From assembly GCA_021372355.1 (NCBI GenBank), contig JAJFUQ010000275.1, positions 1 through 64,000 on the forward strand: a stretch of DNA of 64,000 bases, read 5' to 3'. The stretch is from Nocardiaceae bacterium (lineage in GTDB: Bacteria; Actinomycetota; Actinomycetes; Mycobacteriales; Mycobacteriaceae). This document shows, piece after piece, positions 8,029 to 16,584 of this stretch; position 1 is the first letter of the stretch; each line of letters begins with the position of its first letter. A program made the position numbers and the translations under genes. Under the pieces are notes generated by a model. That model ran no database searches. It had not been told where the DNA came from and saw nothing but the letters and a program-made list of their open reading frames with translations.

Positions 8029-9084
8029 TCAGTCGTACACCGCGCCGTTGAGTGACTCGCGCAGATCGTCGAGCATGGCGCGCGCAGCGATCAGGCCGTT
8101 GCCGTCCCAGATCTGCCGATCGACGGCGAACACGCGTCTGTCCCTCGACGCCCCGAGATCGGTCCACGCGTCCGAGTGCATGGTTTCCTCGGCATTAACC
8201 TGCGCCGCGTGGTCGGCGAACATCACGTAGATGCAGTCGCCCTCGGCAAACCGCGGATCCGTGGCGTTCCCGGGGTGCGACGGGCCGCGCTGTCCTGGCG
8301 GACGTTGCACGCCGGCGTCGATGAGAACCGATCCCGCGAAGGTCTCCGTCCCGACGACCTCGATCTTCGAGAGATCGAACTCGACGACCGAGGCCTGGGT
8401 CTGGGAGGTCACGAGATCATTGGCGAGCCGCTGGGCTTGTCGCTCATACCGGTCCAGCTCGTCCCGTGCGACCGTCAGCCGACCCATGGTTCCGCCGGCC
8501 ACGACGAATTGCTTCTTCCAGCCGAGCTGGTTGCCGGTGAGGACCGTAGGCGCGATCGTGTTGAGCTCGCGGAGCTGAACGTTCTTGGGCAACTGGACAC
8601 CGATGATCAGGTCCGGATGCAGAGCCTTGATCTTGTCTAGGTTGATACCGTCGTTGGTGCCGATGCTGGTGATCTTGTCGACGCCCTCGCCGAGATACCG
8701 CGGCTGCGGACGCGAGAAGCCGTAGATGTCCGGCTCGGTGAGTGTCGGCGCTCCGACCACTCGCTCCCACATTCCGACGCCGCAGGCCGCGTCGAGGGTT
8801 GGGGTGTCGAGGACGACGATCCGTTTCGGGTCGCTCGGGACCACCCCCGGAACGCCGATATAGCCGATCGATCGCACGTCCCCTTGCGGCGATGGGTCGG
8901 CGGCGGTCATCGGTGCACACACGCTGCCCGGGGCGCGTTTAAGTCCGACGACCCCGGCTCCGGCGACGCGGCTCGTCGATTTCGCGATCGCCGATTCATC
9001 GTTGGCGTTCGAGCAACCGGCCATCACGAGCACCACGAGCACCGCGAGAATCGCCGTGAGAACGGATACCGCGCGCCTAGCCAT
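8029..9084 (-). CDS. fecB: FecB-like periplasmic binding lipoprotein (iron siderophore or heme uptake)
   Basis: 351 aa from the ATG at 9084; a longer in-frame reading would place an implausible leader before the signal peptide. The signal MARRAVSVLTAILAVLVVL ends in a VMAGC lipobox. The mature part has the two-lobe class III binding-protein layout: RIVVLDTPTLDAACGVG at the start of the first lobe, the long LDKIKALHPDLIIG helix and strand, and a C-terminal ADHAAQVNAEETMHSDAWTD region. Its position next to ctaD and its direction match M. tuberculosis fecB (Rv3044), reported to bind siderophore or heme. No permease or ATPase gene is adjacent. It is cotranscribed with the NUDIX gene. Confidence 0.88.
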   Translation of the reverse strand: MARRAVSVLTAILAVLVVLVMAGCSNANDESAIAKSTSRVAGAGVVGLKRAPGSVCAPMTAADPSPQGDVRSIGYIGVPGVVPSDPKRIVVLDTPTLDAACGVGMWERVVGAPTLTEPDIYGFSRPQPRYLGEGVDKITSIGTNDGINLDKIKALHPDLIIGVQLPKNVQLRELNTIAPTVLTGNQLGWKKQFVVAGGTMGRLTVARDELDRYERQAQRLANDLVTSQTQASVVEFDLSKIEVVGTETFAGSVLIDAGVQRPPGQRGPSHPGNATDPRFAEGDCIYVMFADHAAQVNAEETMHSDAWTDLGASRDRRVFAVDRQIWDGNGLIAARAMLDDLRESLNGAVYD

Positions 9085-9303
9085 GGCTGCCAAACTACCG
9101 CGTCGATCGTCGACCACTGTTCGCAGAGACCGTTGTGTCCGCTCTTGCGATAGCGGAGAATTTGGAATTACGACATAAAGTAGGACCGCGCCCACGGAAG
9201 GCCGTTCGACGGTCTACGATGCGGGATAGCGCAAGCAATTTGGGACGTCCTGTGCACGCGGCCGACGCGGTCGCCGAAGCCGGACGCGCATCCAGGAGGA
9301 CTA

Positions 9304-11043
9304 GTGACTGCCGTAGCGCCACAGCCCACGCTCACCGCGGGCCGGCCCTACCCACAGCGGGTGGGACCGAAGGGGTCGTATCTGTACAAGATGCTCACGA
9401 CCACCGATCCCAAGGTGCTCGGGATCATGTACCTGACCACATCGGTCGCGTTCTTCCTCATCGGTGGCCTCATGGCCCTGCTGATGCGCGCCGAGCTGGC
9501 CATTCCGGGACTTCAGTTCCTGTCGAACGAGCAATTCAACCAGCTGTTCACCATGCACGGAACGGTCATGCTGCTGTTCTACGCGACGCCGATCGTCTTC
9601 GGATTCGCGAACGTGGTGCTGCCGCTGCAGATCGGCGCCCCCGACGTCGCGTTCCCGCGTCTGAACGCCTTCAGCTACTGGCTGTACCTGTTCGGTGCCT
9701 CGATGGCGACCGCCGGCTTCATCACCCCGGGTGGTGCCGCGGACTTCGGTTGGACGGCCTACACGCCGCTGACCGACGCCGTGCACTCGCCGGGTGTCGG
9801 TGCTGACCTCTGGATTCTTGGTCTGGCCGTCGGTGGTCTGGGCACCATCCTCGGTGGTGTCAACATGATCACCACCGTCATCGTGCTCCGCTGCCCGGGC
9901 ATGACGATGTTCCGGATGCCGATCTTCACCTGGAACATCTTCGTCACCAGCCTTCTGGTGCTGCTCGCGTTCCCGCTGCTCACCGCAGCGCTGATGGGTC
10001 TCGCGATCGACCGAAACCTGGGGGCGCACATCTACGACCCGGCCACGGGCGGTGTGCTGTTGTTCCAGCACTTGTTCTGGTACTTCGGACACCCCGAGGT
10101 GTACATCATCGCGCTGCCGTTCTTCGGCATCGTGTCGGAGATCTTCCCGGTCTTCGCGCGCAAGCCGATCTTCGGTTACCGCACCCTCGTCTACGCAACG
10201 CTCGCCATCGCGGCGCTGTCGGTCGCGGTGTGGGCGCACCACATGTACGTCACCGGCGCGGTCCTGCTGCCGTTCTTCTCGTTCATGACGTTCCTCATCG
10301 CGGTTCCGACCGGTGTGAAGTTCTTCAACTGGATCGGCACGATGTGGAAGGGGCACCTGACCTTCGAGTCGCCGATGCTCTTCTCGGTCGGCTTCATCTG
10401 CGTGTTCCTCTTCGGTGGTCTGTCGGGTGTCATCCTGGCCAGCCCGCCGCTGGACTTCCACGTGTCGGACAGCTACTTCGTCATCGCGCACTTCCACTAC
10501 GTGCTCTTCGGCACGATCGTGTTCGCGACGTACGCCGGTATCTACTTCTGGTTCCCGAAGATGACCGGCCGCATGATGGACGAGCGCCTGGCCAAGGTTC
10601 ACTTCTGGCTGACGATCATCGGCTTCAACACGACCTTCCTCGTCCAGCACTGGCTGGGTAACGAAGGTATGCCGCGTCGCTACGCCGACTACCAGTCGAC
10701 GGACGGCTTCACCACGCTGAACACTGTCTCGACGATCGGTGCGTTCATCCTCGGTGCCTCGACGCTGCCGTTCGTGTGGAACGTCTTCAAGAGCTTCCGC
10801 TTCGGCGAGCAGGTCAAGGTCGACGACCCGTGGGGCTACGGCAACTCGCTCGAGTGGGCCACCAGCTGCCCGCCGCCGCGCCACAACTTCACCGAGCTGC
10901 CGCGTATCCGTTCGGAGCGTCCGGCGTTCGAGCTGCACTACCCGCACATGTTCGAGCGGATGCGTGCGGAGTCGCACATCGGTTGGGGTTCGGCCAAGCA
11001 CACCGCCGAGCTCATGGAAGAAGTGAAGGCTTACAGCAAGTAG
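9304..11043 (+). CDS. ctaD: Cytochrome c oxidase aa3-type subunit I
   Basis: 579 aa, polytopic inner-membrane protein and catalytic core of the terminal oxidase that takes electrons from the bc1-cytochrome c supercomplex to O2 and pumps protons. Key ligands are visible: low-spin heme His in FTMHGTVML, CuB His and its cross-linked Tyr in WYFGHPEVYI, the CuB His pair in WAHHMYVTG, and the heme a3/a His residues in IAHFHYVLFG. The GTG start at 9304 is set by an excellent aggagg at 9295-9300. A strong terminator follows. The other oxidase subunits (ctaC, ctaE) are not nearby, as usual in Mycobacteriales. Confidence 0.98.
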   Translation: MTAVAPQPTLTAGRPYPQRVGPKGSYLYKMLTTTDPKVLGIMYLTTSVAFFLIGGLMALLMRAELAIPGLQFLSNEQFNQLFTMHGTVMLLFYATPIVFGFANVVLPLQIGAPDVAFPRLNAFSYWLYLFGASMATAGFITPGGAADFGWTAYTPLTDAVHSPGVGADLWILGLAVGGLGTILGGVNMITTVIVLRCPGMTMFRMPIFTWNIFVTSLLVLLAFPLLTAALMGLAIDRNLGAHIYDPATGGVLLFQHLFWYFGHPEVYIIALPFFGIVSEIFPVFARKPIFGYRTLVYATLAIAALSVAVWAHHMYVTGAVLLPFFSFMTFLIAVPTGVKFFNWIGTMWKGHLTFESPMLFSVGFICVFLFGGLSGVILASPPLDFHVSDSYFVIAHFHYVLFGTIVFATYAGIYFWFPKMTGRMMDERLAKVHFWLTIIGFNTTFLVQHWLGNEGMPRRYADYQSTDGFTTLNTVSTIGAFILGASTLPFVWNVFKSFRFGEQVKVDDPWGYGNSLEWATSCPPPRHNFTELPRIRSERPAFELHYPHMFERMRAESHIGWGSAKHTAELMEEVKAYSK

Positions 11044-11051
11044 GACCTCGT

Positions 11052-11086
11052 CAAAGTGCCCCGATCCACGTGGTCGGGGCACTTTG
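11052..11086 (+). terminator. Rho-independent-type terminator after ctaD
   Basis: Perfect 13-bp stem: 11052-11064 (caaagtgccccga) with 11074-11086, 9-nt loop. The flanking A-rich and T-rich ends suggest it works in the ctaD direction. Confidence 0.85.
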
Positions 11087-11192
11087 CTGTGTGGCGGGCC
11101 TCCCGGCCTTTCTGTCCACCGATCCATCCCGACGGCCGGTTCGCGATAAGGTGACCTCGCTGAAATCATCTGGGAGAACGGAGACCGGGCGC

Positions 11193-12425
11193 GTGGCTGT
11201 CACCGATACGACGGTTCTGATCACGGTCACCGGCCAGGACCGCCCCGGCGTCACCTCGGTCTTGTTGGCGGCGCTCGCGCGCCACGATGTCAGTCTTCTC
11301 GACATCGAGCAGGTCGTCATTCGCGGTCAGCTGACCCTGGGTGTACTGATCCGGTGCCACCCCAACTGCGAGGATCTGCAGGAGCAGCTCGAACAGGCGA
11401 TGGCAACCGTCGGCATGCACGTCGACGTCCAGGTCGGCGCGGAACCGGGCCAGCGGGTGCAGCCGACGCACGCGGTCGTCGTTCTGGGCAGCCCGGTGTC
11501 GGCGAAGGCGTTCAGTGCGATCGCGCGCAAGCTCGCCGAGCAGGGCGCGAACATCGAAACCATCCGCGGGATCGCCGACTACCCGATCACGGGACTCGAA
11601 CTCCTCGTCACCGCGACGAGCCAGCGCGCCGACGCGGACGAGAAACTGCGGACGTCGTTGGCCGAGGTAGCGGTCCGGGAAGGCGTCGACGTCGCGGTCG
11701 AGCGAGCTGGTCTCGCCCGTCGATCCAAGCGCCTCATCTGTTTCGACGTCGACTCGACGCTCGTCCAGGGCGAGGTCATCGAGATGCTCGCGGCCCACGC
11801 GGGGGTCGAGGAGCAGGTCAAGGAAATCACCGACGCGGCGATGCGCGGGGAGATCGACTTCGAGGAATCCTTGCACCGACGCGTCGCGACGCTCGCCGGA
11901 CTCGACAAGTCGGTGATCGACGAAGTCGCCGCGAACCTCAAGCTGACCAAGGGTGCCCGCACCACGATCCGCACGCTCAAGCGTCTGGGCTTTCGCTGCG
12001 GTGTCGTGTCCGGCGGCTTCGTCCAGGTGATCGAGGGTCTCGCGCGCGAACTCGAACTCGATTTCGTGCGGGCGAACGTCCTCGAGATCGTCGATGGAAA
12101 GCTCACCGGCCGAGTCGTCGGCGAGGTCATCGACCGGGCCGCGAAGGCCGAGTCCTTGCGTGAATTCGCCGCCGACGTCGGTGTTCGCATCGAGCAGACG
12201 GTGGCTGTCGGTGACGGAGCCAATGACATCGACATGCTGAACGCGGCCGGCCTGGGCATCGCGTTCAATGCCAAGCCCGCGCTGCGGGAGGTCGCGGACA
12301 CGGCGCTGTCCCACCCGTACCTCGACGCGGTGTTGTTCGTTCTCGGAGTCACTCGTTCCGAGGTCGAGGCGGCCGACGCGGTCGACGGCCTGTTCGGCAC
12401 CCGGGTTCCGCTTGAGCAGTACTGA
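11193..12425 (+). CDS. serB: Phosphoserine phosphatase with N-terminal ACT domains
   Basis: 410 aa from the GTG at 11193. It hydrolyses O-phospho-L-serine in the last step of serine synthesis. Residues 1-165 form two ACT domains (VLITVTGQDRPGVTSVL at the start), a serine-sensing arrangement known from mycobacterial SerB2. The HAD phosphatase domain follows: DVDSTLVQGEVIEML (nucleophile Asp and general-acid Asp), VVSGGF (motif II), and GDGANDIDML (motif IV metal Asp pair). A longer in-frame reading upstream runs back into ctaD and lacks homology. The downstream PTH2-like gene seems to overlap its 3' end by 14 nt. Confidence 0.95.
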   Translation: MAVTDTTVLITVTGQDRPGVTSVLLAALARHDVSLLDIEQVVIRGQLTLGVLIRCHPNCEDLQEQLEQAMATVGMHVDVQVGAEPGQRVQPTHAVVVLGSPVSAKAFSAIARKLAEQGANIETIRGIADYPITGLELLVTATSQRADADEKLRTSLAEVAVREGVDVAVERAGLARRSKRLICFDVDSTLVQGEVIEMLAAHAGVEEQVKEITDAAMRGEIDFEESLHRRVATLAGLDKSVIDEVAANLKLTKGARTTIRTLKRLGFRCGVVSGGFVQVIEGLARELELDFVRANVLEIVDGKLTGRVVGEVIDRAAKAESLREFAADVGVRIEQTVAVGDGANDIDMLNAAGLGIAFNAKPALREVADTALSHPYLDAVLFVLGVTRSEVEAADAVDGLFGTRVPLEQY

Positions 12426-13182
12426 CCCTCGGTTCCGCGCCCGGCACGGATTTCTGGCCAGGGGATATCGGGGCGCGGTCGATCCGGAAGACCCGGCGGA
12501 CGTGCTGGCGATGCAGATGGTTCTGCACATCCCAAAGCAACGCCCACTCGACCGGTTCGACCTTCTCGCCGCCGCTGCGTCGGCCGTCGTGAGCCTGTGC
12601 CTCGACGAACGCGTCGGGGAGGGCGGGGAGTGGCACGACGACTTCGTCGCCTGGATGGACGCACGCATCCGAAAGGTTGCGCGGCGGGCTCGCGGAGCGC
12701 AATGGGAAGCCGTCCAAGGCGTTCCCGGCGTCACCGTCACGGTGGGCGATGCACAAGCGCGGGCATTCGTGCCCGGCCGTGTCGGTGCGGTTGACCCGCG
12801 TGTGAAGAAACTGCAGATCGGCGGGACCGAGCTTCCGCCCGGAACGACCCGGTCGGTGATCCCACCCCACCCGGTGTTGTGGATCGATCCGCGACTCGAG
12901 ATGACCGTCGGCAAGAGCGCTGCTCAGGTCGGGCATGCCTCGATGCTGTTGGCGGCTGCGCTGCCGTTCGACACGGTCGCGCAGTGGGCCGATGCGGGCT
13001 ATCCGGTCGTGGTCGCCGAAGCCGACGCGGAGCAATGGGATCGGTTGTGCCGGGCGGTCGACGACGGTCGAGCGGTCGCGGTGCACGACGCTGGATTCAC
13101 GGAAGTGGCCCCAGGTGCACGAACGGTCATCGCCGAGTGGGATCAGACGCAGTGGGACCAGACTCACCGGGGCCAAGCGTGA
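12412..13182 (+). CDS. Peptidyl-tRNA hydrolase (PTH2-like) domain protein
   Basis: About 256 aa. The C-terminal third has the PTH2 signature MTVGKSAAQVGHASMLL near residues 164-180, followed by a strand-helix unit with VVVAEADAEQW and a final VIAEWDQ; PTH2 enzymes release peptidyl-tRNA in archaea and eukaryotes and are found as larger proteins in some actinobacteria. The N-terminal half (DVLAMQMVLHIPKQRP) is an extra region I cannot assign. The start is uncertain: the TTG at 12412 overlaps serB by 14 nt and gives the longest plausible protein, while a GTG at about 12499 would trim 29 residues. Translational coupling to serB is likely. Confidence 0.6.
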   Translation: MSSTDPRFRARHGFLARGYRGAVDPEDPADVLAMQMVLHIPKQRPLDRFDLLAAAASAVVSLCLDERVGEGGEWHDDFVAWMDARIRKVARRARGAQWEAVQGVPGVTVTVGDAQARAFVPGRVGAVDPRVKKLQIGGTELPPGTTRSVIPPHPVLWIDPRLEMTVGKSAAQVGHASMLLAAALPFDTVAQWADAGYPVVVAEADAEQWDRLCRAVDDGRAVAVHDAGFTEVAPGARTVIAEWDQTQWDQTHRGQA

Positions 13183-13205
13183 ATCGCCGATGGATGTAGG
13201 CGAGT

Positions 13206-14039
13206 ATGGGATTCGTGGCTACGAATCCTGACCTCCTGATCGACTTCACGGACGTCGTTGTCCGCCGATCCGGGACGACGTTGGTCGGGCCGGTCAGCTG
13301 GCAGGTCCAGGCCGAGGAGAAGTGGGTCATCCTCGGTCCCAACGGTGCCGGAAAAACGACGCTCATGCGGATCGCAGCCGCGGAGTTGCACCCGACGTCG
13401 GGCACTGCCTCGATCCTCGGGGAAACCATGGGCCGCGTCGACATCAGCGAATTGAAACCGCGGATCGGACTGTCGTCGGCAGCGGTCGCCACGCGCGTCC
13501 CGCACGACGAGCGTGTCGCAGACCTGGTGATGTCGGCGAGCTACGGCGTCCTGGGTCGTTGGCGGGAGCGCTATGACGCGATCGACAACCGGCGTGCCAT
13601 GGCGATGCTGTCGAACTTCGGCGCCGAACACCTCGCCGGCCGGGTGTACGGGACGCTGTCCGAGGGCGAGCGTAAACGCGTGCTCATCGCCCGTGCCCTC
13701 ATGACCGATCCGGAACTTCTGCTGCTCGACGAGCCGGCTGCAGGTTTGGACCTGGGCGGGCGCGAGGAACTCGTCGCTCGGCTCGCCGACCTGGCGGAAG
13801 ACCCCGACGCGCCTGGCGTCGTGCTCGTGACGCACCACGTCGAAGAGATCCCGCCGGGGTTCACCCACGCGCTCATCCTGCGCGAAGGCGAGGTCGTCGC
13901 CCACGGTCCGGTGGACAGGGTCGTCAGCAGCGAGAATCTCAGCGAGGCGTTCCAGCAGGCTATCGTCGTGGAATCGACGTCCGACGGCCGCTTTTTCGCG
14001 CGCCGGGACCGCTCCATGGCTTACATAGGACCGCAATGA
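13206..14039 (+). CDS. ABC transporter ATP-binding protein without a linked permease
   Basis: 277 aa, equivalent in position to M. tuberculosis Rv3041c. ATPase motifs are complete: Walker A GPNGAGKTT, signature LSEGERKRV, Walker B LLLLDEPAAGLD, and H-loop THHVEEIP. The sequence resembles the soluble ModF/YlmA-like ATPases that occur without a membrane partner, so a transporter role is not proven and a regulatory or repair role is possible. It overlaps the following NUDIX gene by 4 nt (atga), so both belong to the operon running to the crotonase. Confidence 0.88.
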   Translation: MGFVATNPDLLIDFTDVVVRRSGTTLVGPVSWQVQAEEKWVILGPNGAGKTTLMRIAAAELHPTSGTASILGETMGRVDISELKPRIGLSSAAVATRVPHDERVADLVMSASYGVLGRWRERYDAIDNRRAMAMLSNFGAEHLAGRVYGTLSEGERKRVLIARALMTDPELLLLDEPAAGLDLGGREELVARLADLAEDPDAPGVVLVTHHVEEIPPGFTHALILREGEVVAHGPVDRVVSSENLSEAFQQAIVVESTSDGRFFARRDRSMAYIGPQ

Positions 14040-14809
14040 CCGACATTCCCGTGCCCAAGCACTCCTCGACGATTCTTCTGGTGCGTGAGGGCCGGCCGGG
14101 GATCGAGGTGTTCGTTCAGCGCCGGGCGTCAACGATGGCCTTCGCCGCGGGGATGACGGTGTTCCCCGGAGGCGGGATGTCCGACTCGGACCTCGATGCC
14201 GAAATTCCGTGGATCGGTCCCGACGCCGCGTGGTGGGCAGACCAGTTCCGGACGGACGAGAGCCTGGCGCGGGGACTCGTCGTCGCCGCTGTCCGCGAGA
14301 CGTTCGAGGAGTGTGGGGTGCTCCTCGCCGGTCCGGACGCCGAGGCCGTCGCGGACCCGTCGCAGTTCCTCACTGCGCGCGCCGAGTTGGCGGCCGGGAA
14401 GCTCTCCATGACGGAGTTCCTGCAGGCGGAGAACCTCTACCTGCGTGCGGACCTGTTGCGCCCGTGGTCGAACTGGATCACGCCCGTCGGGCAGCCGCGC
14501 CGGTATGACGTGCGGTTCTTCGTCGCCGAACTGCCGGCGAATCAGATCGCCGACGGCATGACGACCGAGGCCGCCGAGACGGGCTGGTACACACCGGCGG
14601 CGCTCATCGAGACCTGGAAGGCCGGGCAGGCCATCCTCATGCCGCCGACGTGGGCGCAGATCGTCGATCTCGCGGAGTTCGGGCTCATCGCGGAAGTTCT
14701 CGCCGCCGAGCGCCTCATCACCGCGATCGAGCCACGGCCCGGGCACGGTGAGCTCGACTTCCCGAATGCGGCGGACTACCTGGAAGTGGTAGGCAACTTC
14801 CGTGCCTGA
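14036..14809 (+). CDS. NUDIX hydrolase, Rv3040c-like
   Basis: 257 aa, larger than ordinary NUDIX enzymes. The Nudix helix is AAVRETFEECGVLL, but the upstream Gly (FPGGGM) is separated from it by an insert of about 45 residues, the arrangement seen in eukaryotic NUDT19/NUDT7-like CoA or capped-metabolite hydrolases. Its place between an ABC ATPase and an enoyl-CoA hydratase-like gene, with overlaps of 4 and 8 nt, would suit a role in acyl-CoA turnover; this is inference. Cytoplasmic, no signal. Confidence 0.82.
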   Translation: MTDIPVPKHSSTILLVREGRPGIEVFVQRRASTMAFAAGMTVFPGGGMSDSDLDAEIPWIGPDAAWWADQFRTDESLARGLVVAAVRETFEECGVLLAGPDAEAVADPSQFLTARAELAAGKLSMTEFLQAENLYLRADLLRPWSNWITPVGQPRRYDVRFFVAELPANQIADGMTTEAAETGWYTPAALIETWKAGQAILMPPTWAQIVDLAEFGLIAEVLAAERLITAIEPRPGHGELDFPNAADYLEVVGNFRA

Positions 14810-15548
14810 ATTCGTGTCCGTCGAGGTGACCGGCGACGGGATCGCAACGCTGCGCCTCGACAATGCTCCACTGAACCTGCTGACGGTGTCAGCGCGGGCT
14901 GAATTCGCGACTGCGGTGAAACGACTCGGGACCGACCCGGGCGTCCGGGCGGTCATTCTGTACGGCGGCGACAAGGTGTTCTCCGCCGGTGACGATGCGC
15001 GTGAGCTGCTCGATCTCGACGCTGCGCAGGCGGCACGATTCGCGGCCTCGGTGCAAGACCTGTTCGATGCGGTGGCGCAGCTGCCGAAGCCCGTTGTCGC
15101 GGCCATCAGTGGTTATGCGATCAGCAGCGGTGCGGGCCTCGCGCTGTGCGCCGACTGGCGGATCATCGGCGACAACGTGAAGCTCGCCTTCGGCGAGGTC
15201 CATCAGGGCGGTATTCCGCTCGGTGGGACATTGGCGCGGCTCATGCTCCTGGCAGGCCAGAGCAACGTGCGCGACCTGGTGTTCTCCGGCCGCTTCGTCG
15301 AGCCGGACGAGGCGAAGTCGCTGGGGCTCGTCGACGAGGTCGTGGCTCCCGATGATGTGTACACCGCAGCCATGACGTGGGCGATGCGGATGCGGCATGC
15401 ACCCACTGCGGCGGTCGGTGCAGTCAAGCGGGTTCTTCTCACGGAAACCGTAGAGGATCACGAGTTCTCCGACTTGGCGTCGACCGCCGAACGGCGGCGG
15501 TTGTTGGAAGCGTTCCTGGCGAGCGGTCCGGTAGCCGCCCGCGGTTAG
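14802..15548 (+). CDS. Enoyl-CoA hydratase/isomerase family protein (EchA17-like)
   Basis: 248 aa, GTG start at 14802 overlapping the NUDIX gene by 8 nt. Crotonase fold: oxyanion-hole segments VFSAGDDARELL and GYAISSGAG are clear. Of the two catalytic glutamates of hydratases, the second appears retained in FGEVHQGGIP, but the first, normally in a GGCELA context, is Gly in SGAGLALCADW. A similar loss is seen in mycobacterial EchA17, so the chemistry may be isomerase-, hydrolase- or decarboxylase-like rather than classic hydration. It ends the tight operon that began upstream with the ABC ATPase. Confidence 0.85.
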   Translation: MPEFVSVEVTGDGIATLRLDNAPLNLLTVSARAEFATAVKRLGTDPGVRAVILYGGDKVFSAGDDARELLDLDAAQAARFAASVQDLFDAVAQLPKPVVAAISGYAISSGAGLALCADWRIIGDNVKLAFGEVHQGGIPLGGTLARLMLLAGQSNVRDLVFSGRFVEPDEAKSLGLVDEVVAPDDVYTAAMTWAMRMRHAPTAAVGAVKRVLLTETVEDHEFSDLASTAERRRLLEAFLASGPVAARG

Positions 15549-15582
15549 GTACGCCCTGTCCCATACAGGTAGTCTGCTGGGC

Positions 15583-16584
15583 ATGACTTCGAGCCACGAG
15601 CCGGTTCGCCGCCTGTCGCTGGTGCCGGATACGGATGACCCGGCCCCGAACCCGCACGCCACCGCGGAAGAAGTGGCCGCGGCGTTGGAAGACACCAAGC
15701 TCGCGCAGGTGCTCTACCACGATTGGGAAGCCGAGACGTACGACGACAAGTGGTCGATCTCGTACGACGAGCGCTGCATCGACTACGCACGCGGTCGCTT
15801 CGACGCGGTCGCCGGTAAGCAGCACCTTCCGTACGGTCGTGCGCTCGAGCTCGGCTGTGGCACGGGCTTTTTCCTCCTCAACCTCATGCAGGCCGGCGTT
15901 GCGGAGAAGGGCTCGGTTACCGACCTCTCTCCAGGAATGGTCAAGGTCGCGCTGCGGAACGCCGCGAACCTCGGCCTCGACGTCGACGGCCGCGTTGCCG
16001 ATGCGGAGGGAATCCCGTACGAGGACAACACCTTCGACCTCGTTGTTGGACACGCGGTGCTGCACCACATCCCGGATGTCGAGCAGGCGCTGCGCGAGGT
16101 TCTGCGCGTTCTCAAGCCAGGCGGCCGCTTCGTCTTCGCGGGCGAGCCGTCGACCGTGGGCAACTTCTACGCGCGCTGGCTCAGCCGGATGACGTGGGAA
16201 GCGACGACGAACGTCACCAAGGTCTCCTTCCTCAACGGCTGGCGTCGTCCGCAGGCCGAGCTCGACGAGTCGTCGCGCGCGGCTGCTCTCGAAGCAGTTG
16301 TCGACCTGCACACGTTCTCCCCGGCTGACCTCGAGCGCATCGCAACCGCAGCCGGCGCTGCCGGTGTGCACGCGCACTCGGAGGAGTTCGCCGCGGCGAT
16401 GCTCGGTTGGCCGGTCCGGACCTTCCAGGCTGCGGTCCCGGCGGAGAAGCTGGGCTGGGGCTGGGCGAAGTTCGCGTTCGGTGGCTGGCGCACGCTCACG
16501 TGGGTGGACGAGAAGATCCTGCGTCATGTCGTTCCGCGCGGGTTCTTCTACAACGTGTTGATCACCGGAGTGAAGCCGAGCTGA
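15583..16584 (+). CDS. SAM-dependent class I methyltransferase (Rv3038c-like)
   Basis: 333 aa, cytoplasmic. SAM-binding motif I is ALELGCGTGFFLL at about residues 87-99; later motifs are DLSPGMVKVA, ADAEGIPYED and FDLVVGHAVLHHI, then LKPGGRFVFAGEPS. The first 50 residues and the C-terminal 130 residues are lineage-specific and may form a cap over the substrate. No substrate can be inferred. The next gene overlaps its stop in a CTGA arrangement, so the two methyltransferase-fold proteins are translated together. Confidence 0.88.
   Translation: MTSSHEPVRRLSLVPDTDDPAPNPHATAEEVAAALEDTKLAQVLYHDWEAETYDDKWSISYDERCIDYARGRFDAVAGKQHLPYGRALELGCGTGFFLLNLMQAGVAEKGSVTDLSPGMVKVALRNAANLGLDVDGRVADAEGIPYEDNTFDLVVGHAVLHHIPDVEQALREVLRVLKPGGRFVFAGEPSTVGNFYARWLSRMTWEATTNVTKVSFLNGWRRPQAELDESSRAAALEAVVDLHTFSPADLERIATAAGAAGVHAHSEEFAAAMLGWPVRTFQAAVPAEKLGWGWAKFAFGGWRTLTWVDEKILRHVVPRGFFYNVLITGVKPS

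Noticed and set aside
9301..11169. 622-codon open frame on the minus strand antisense to ctaD
   Set aside because: Arg/Glu/Asp/His-rich low-complexity translation without any fold pattern; an artefact of high-GC codon use opposite the strongly supported ctaD.
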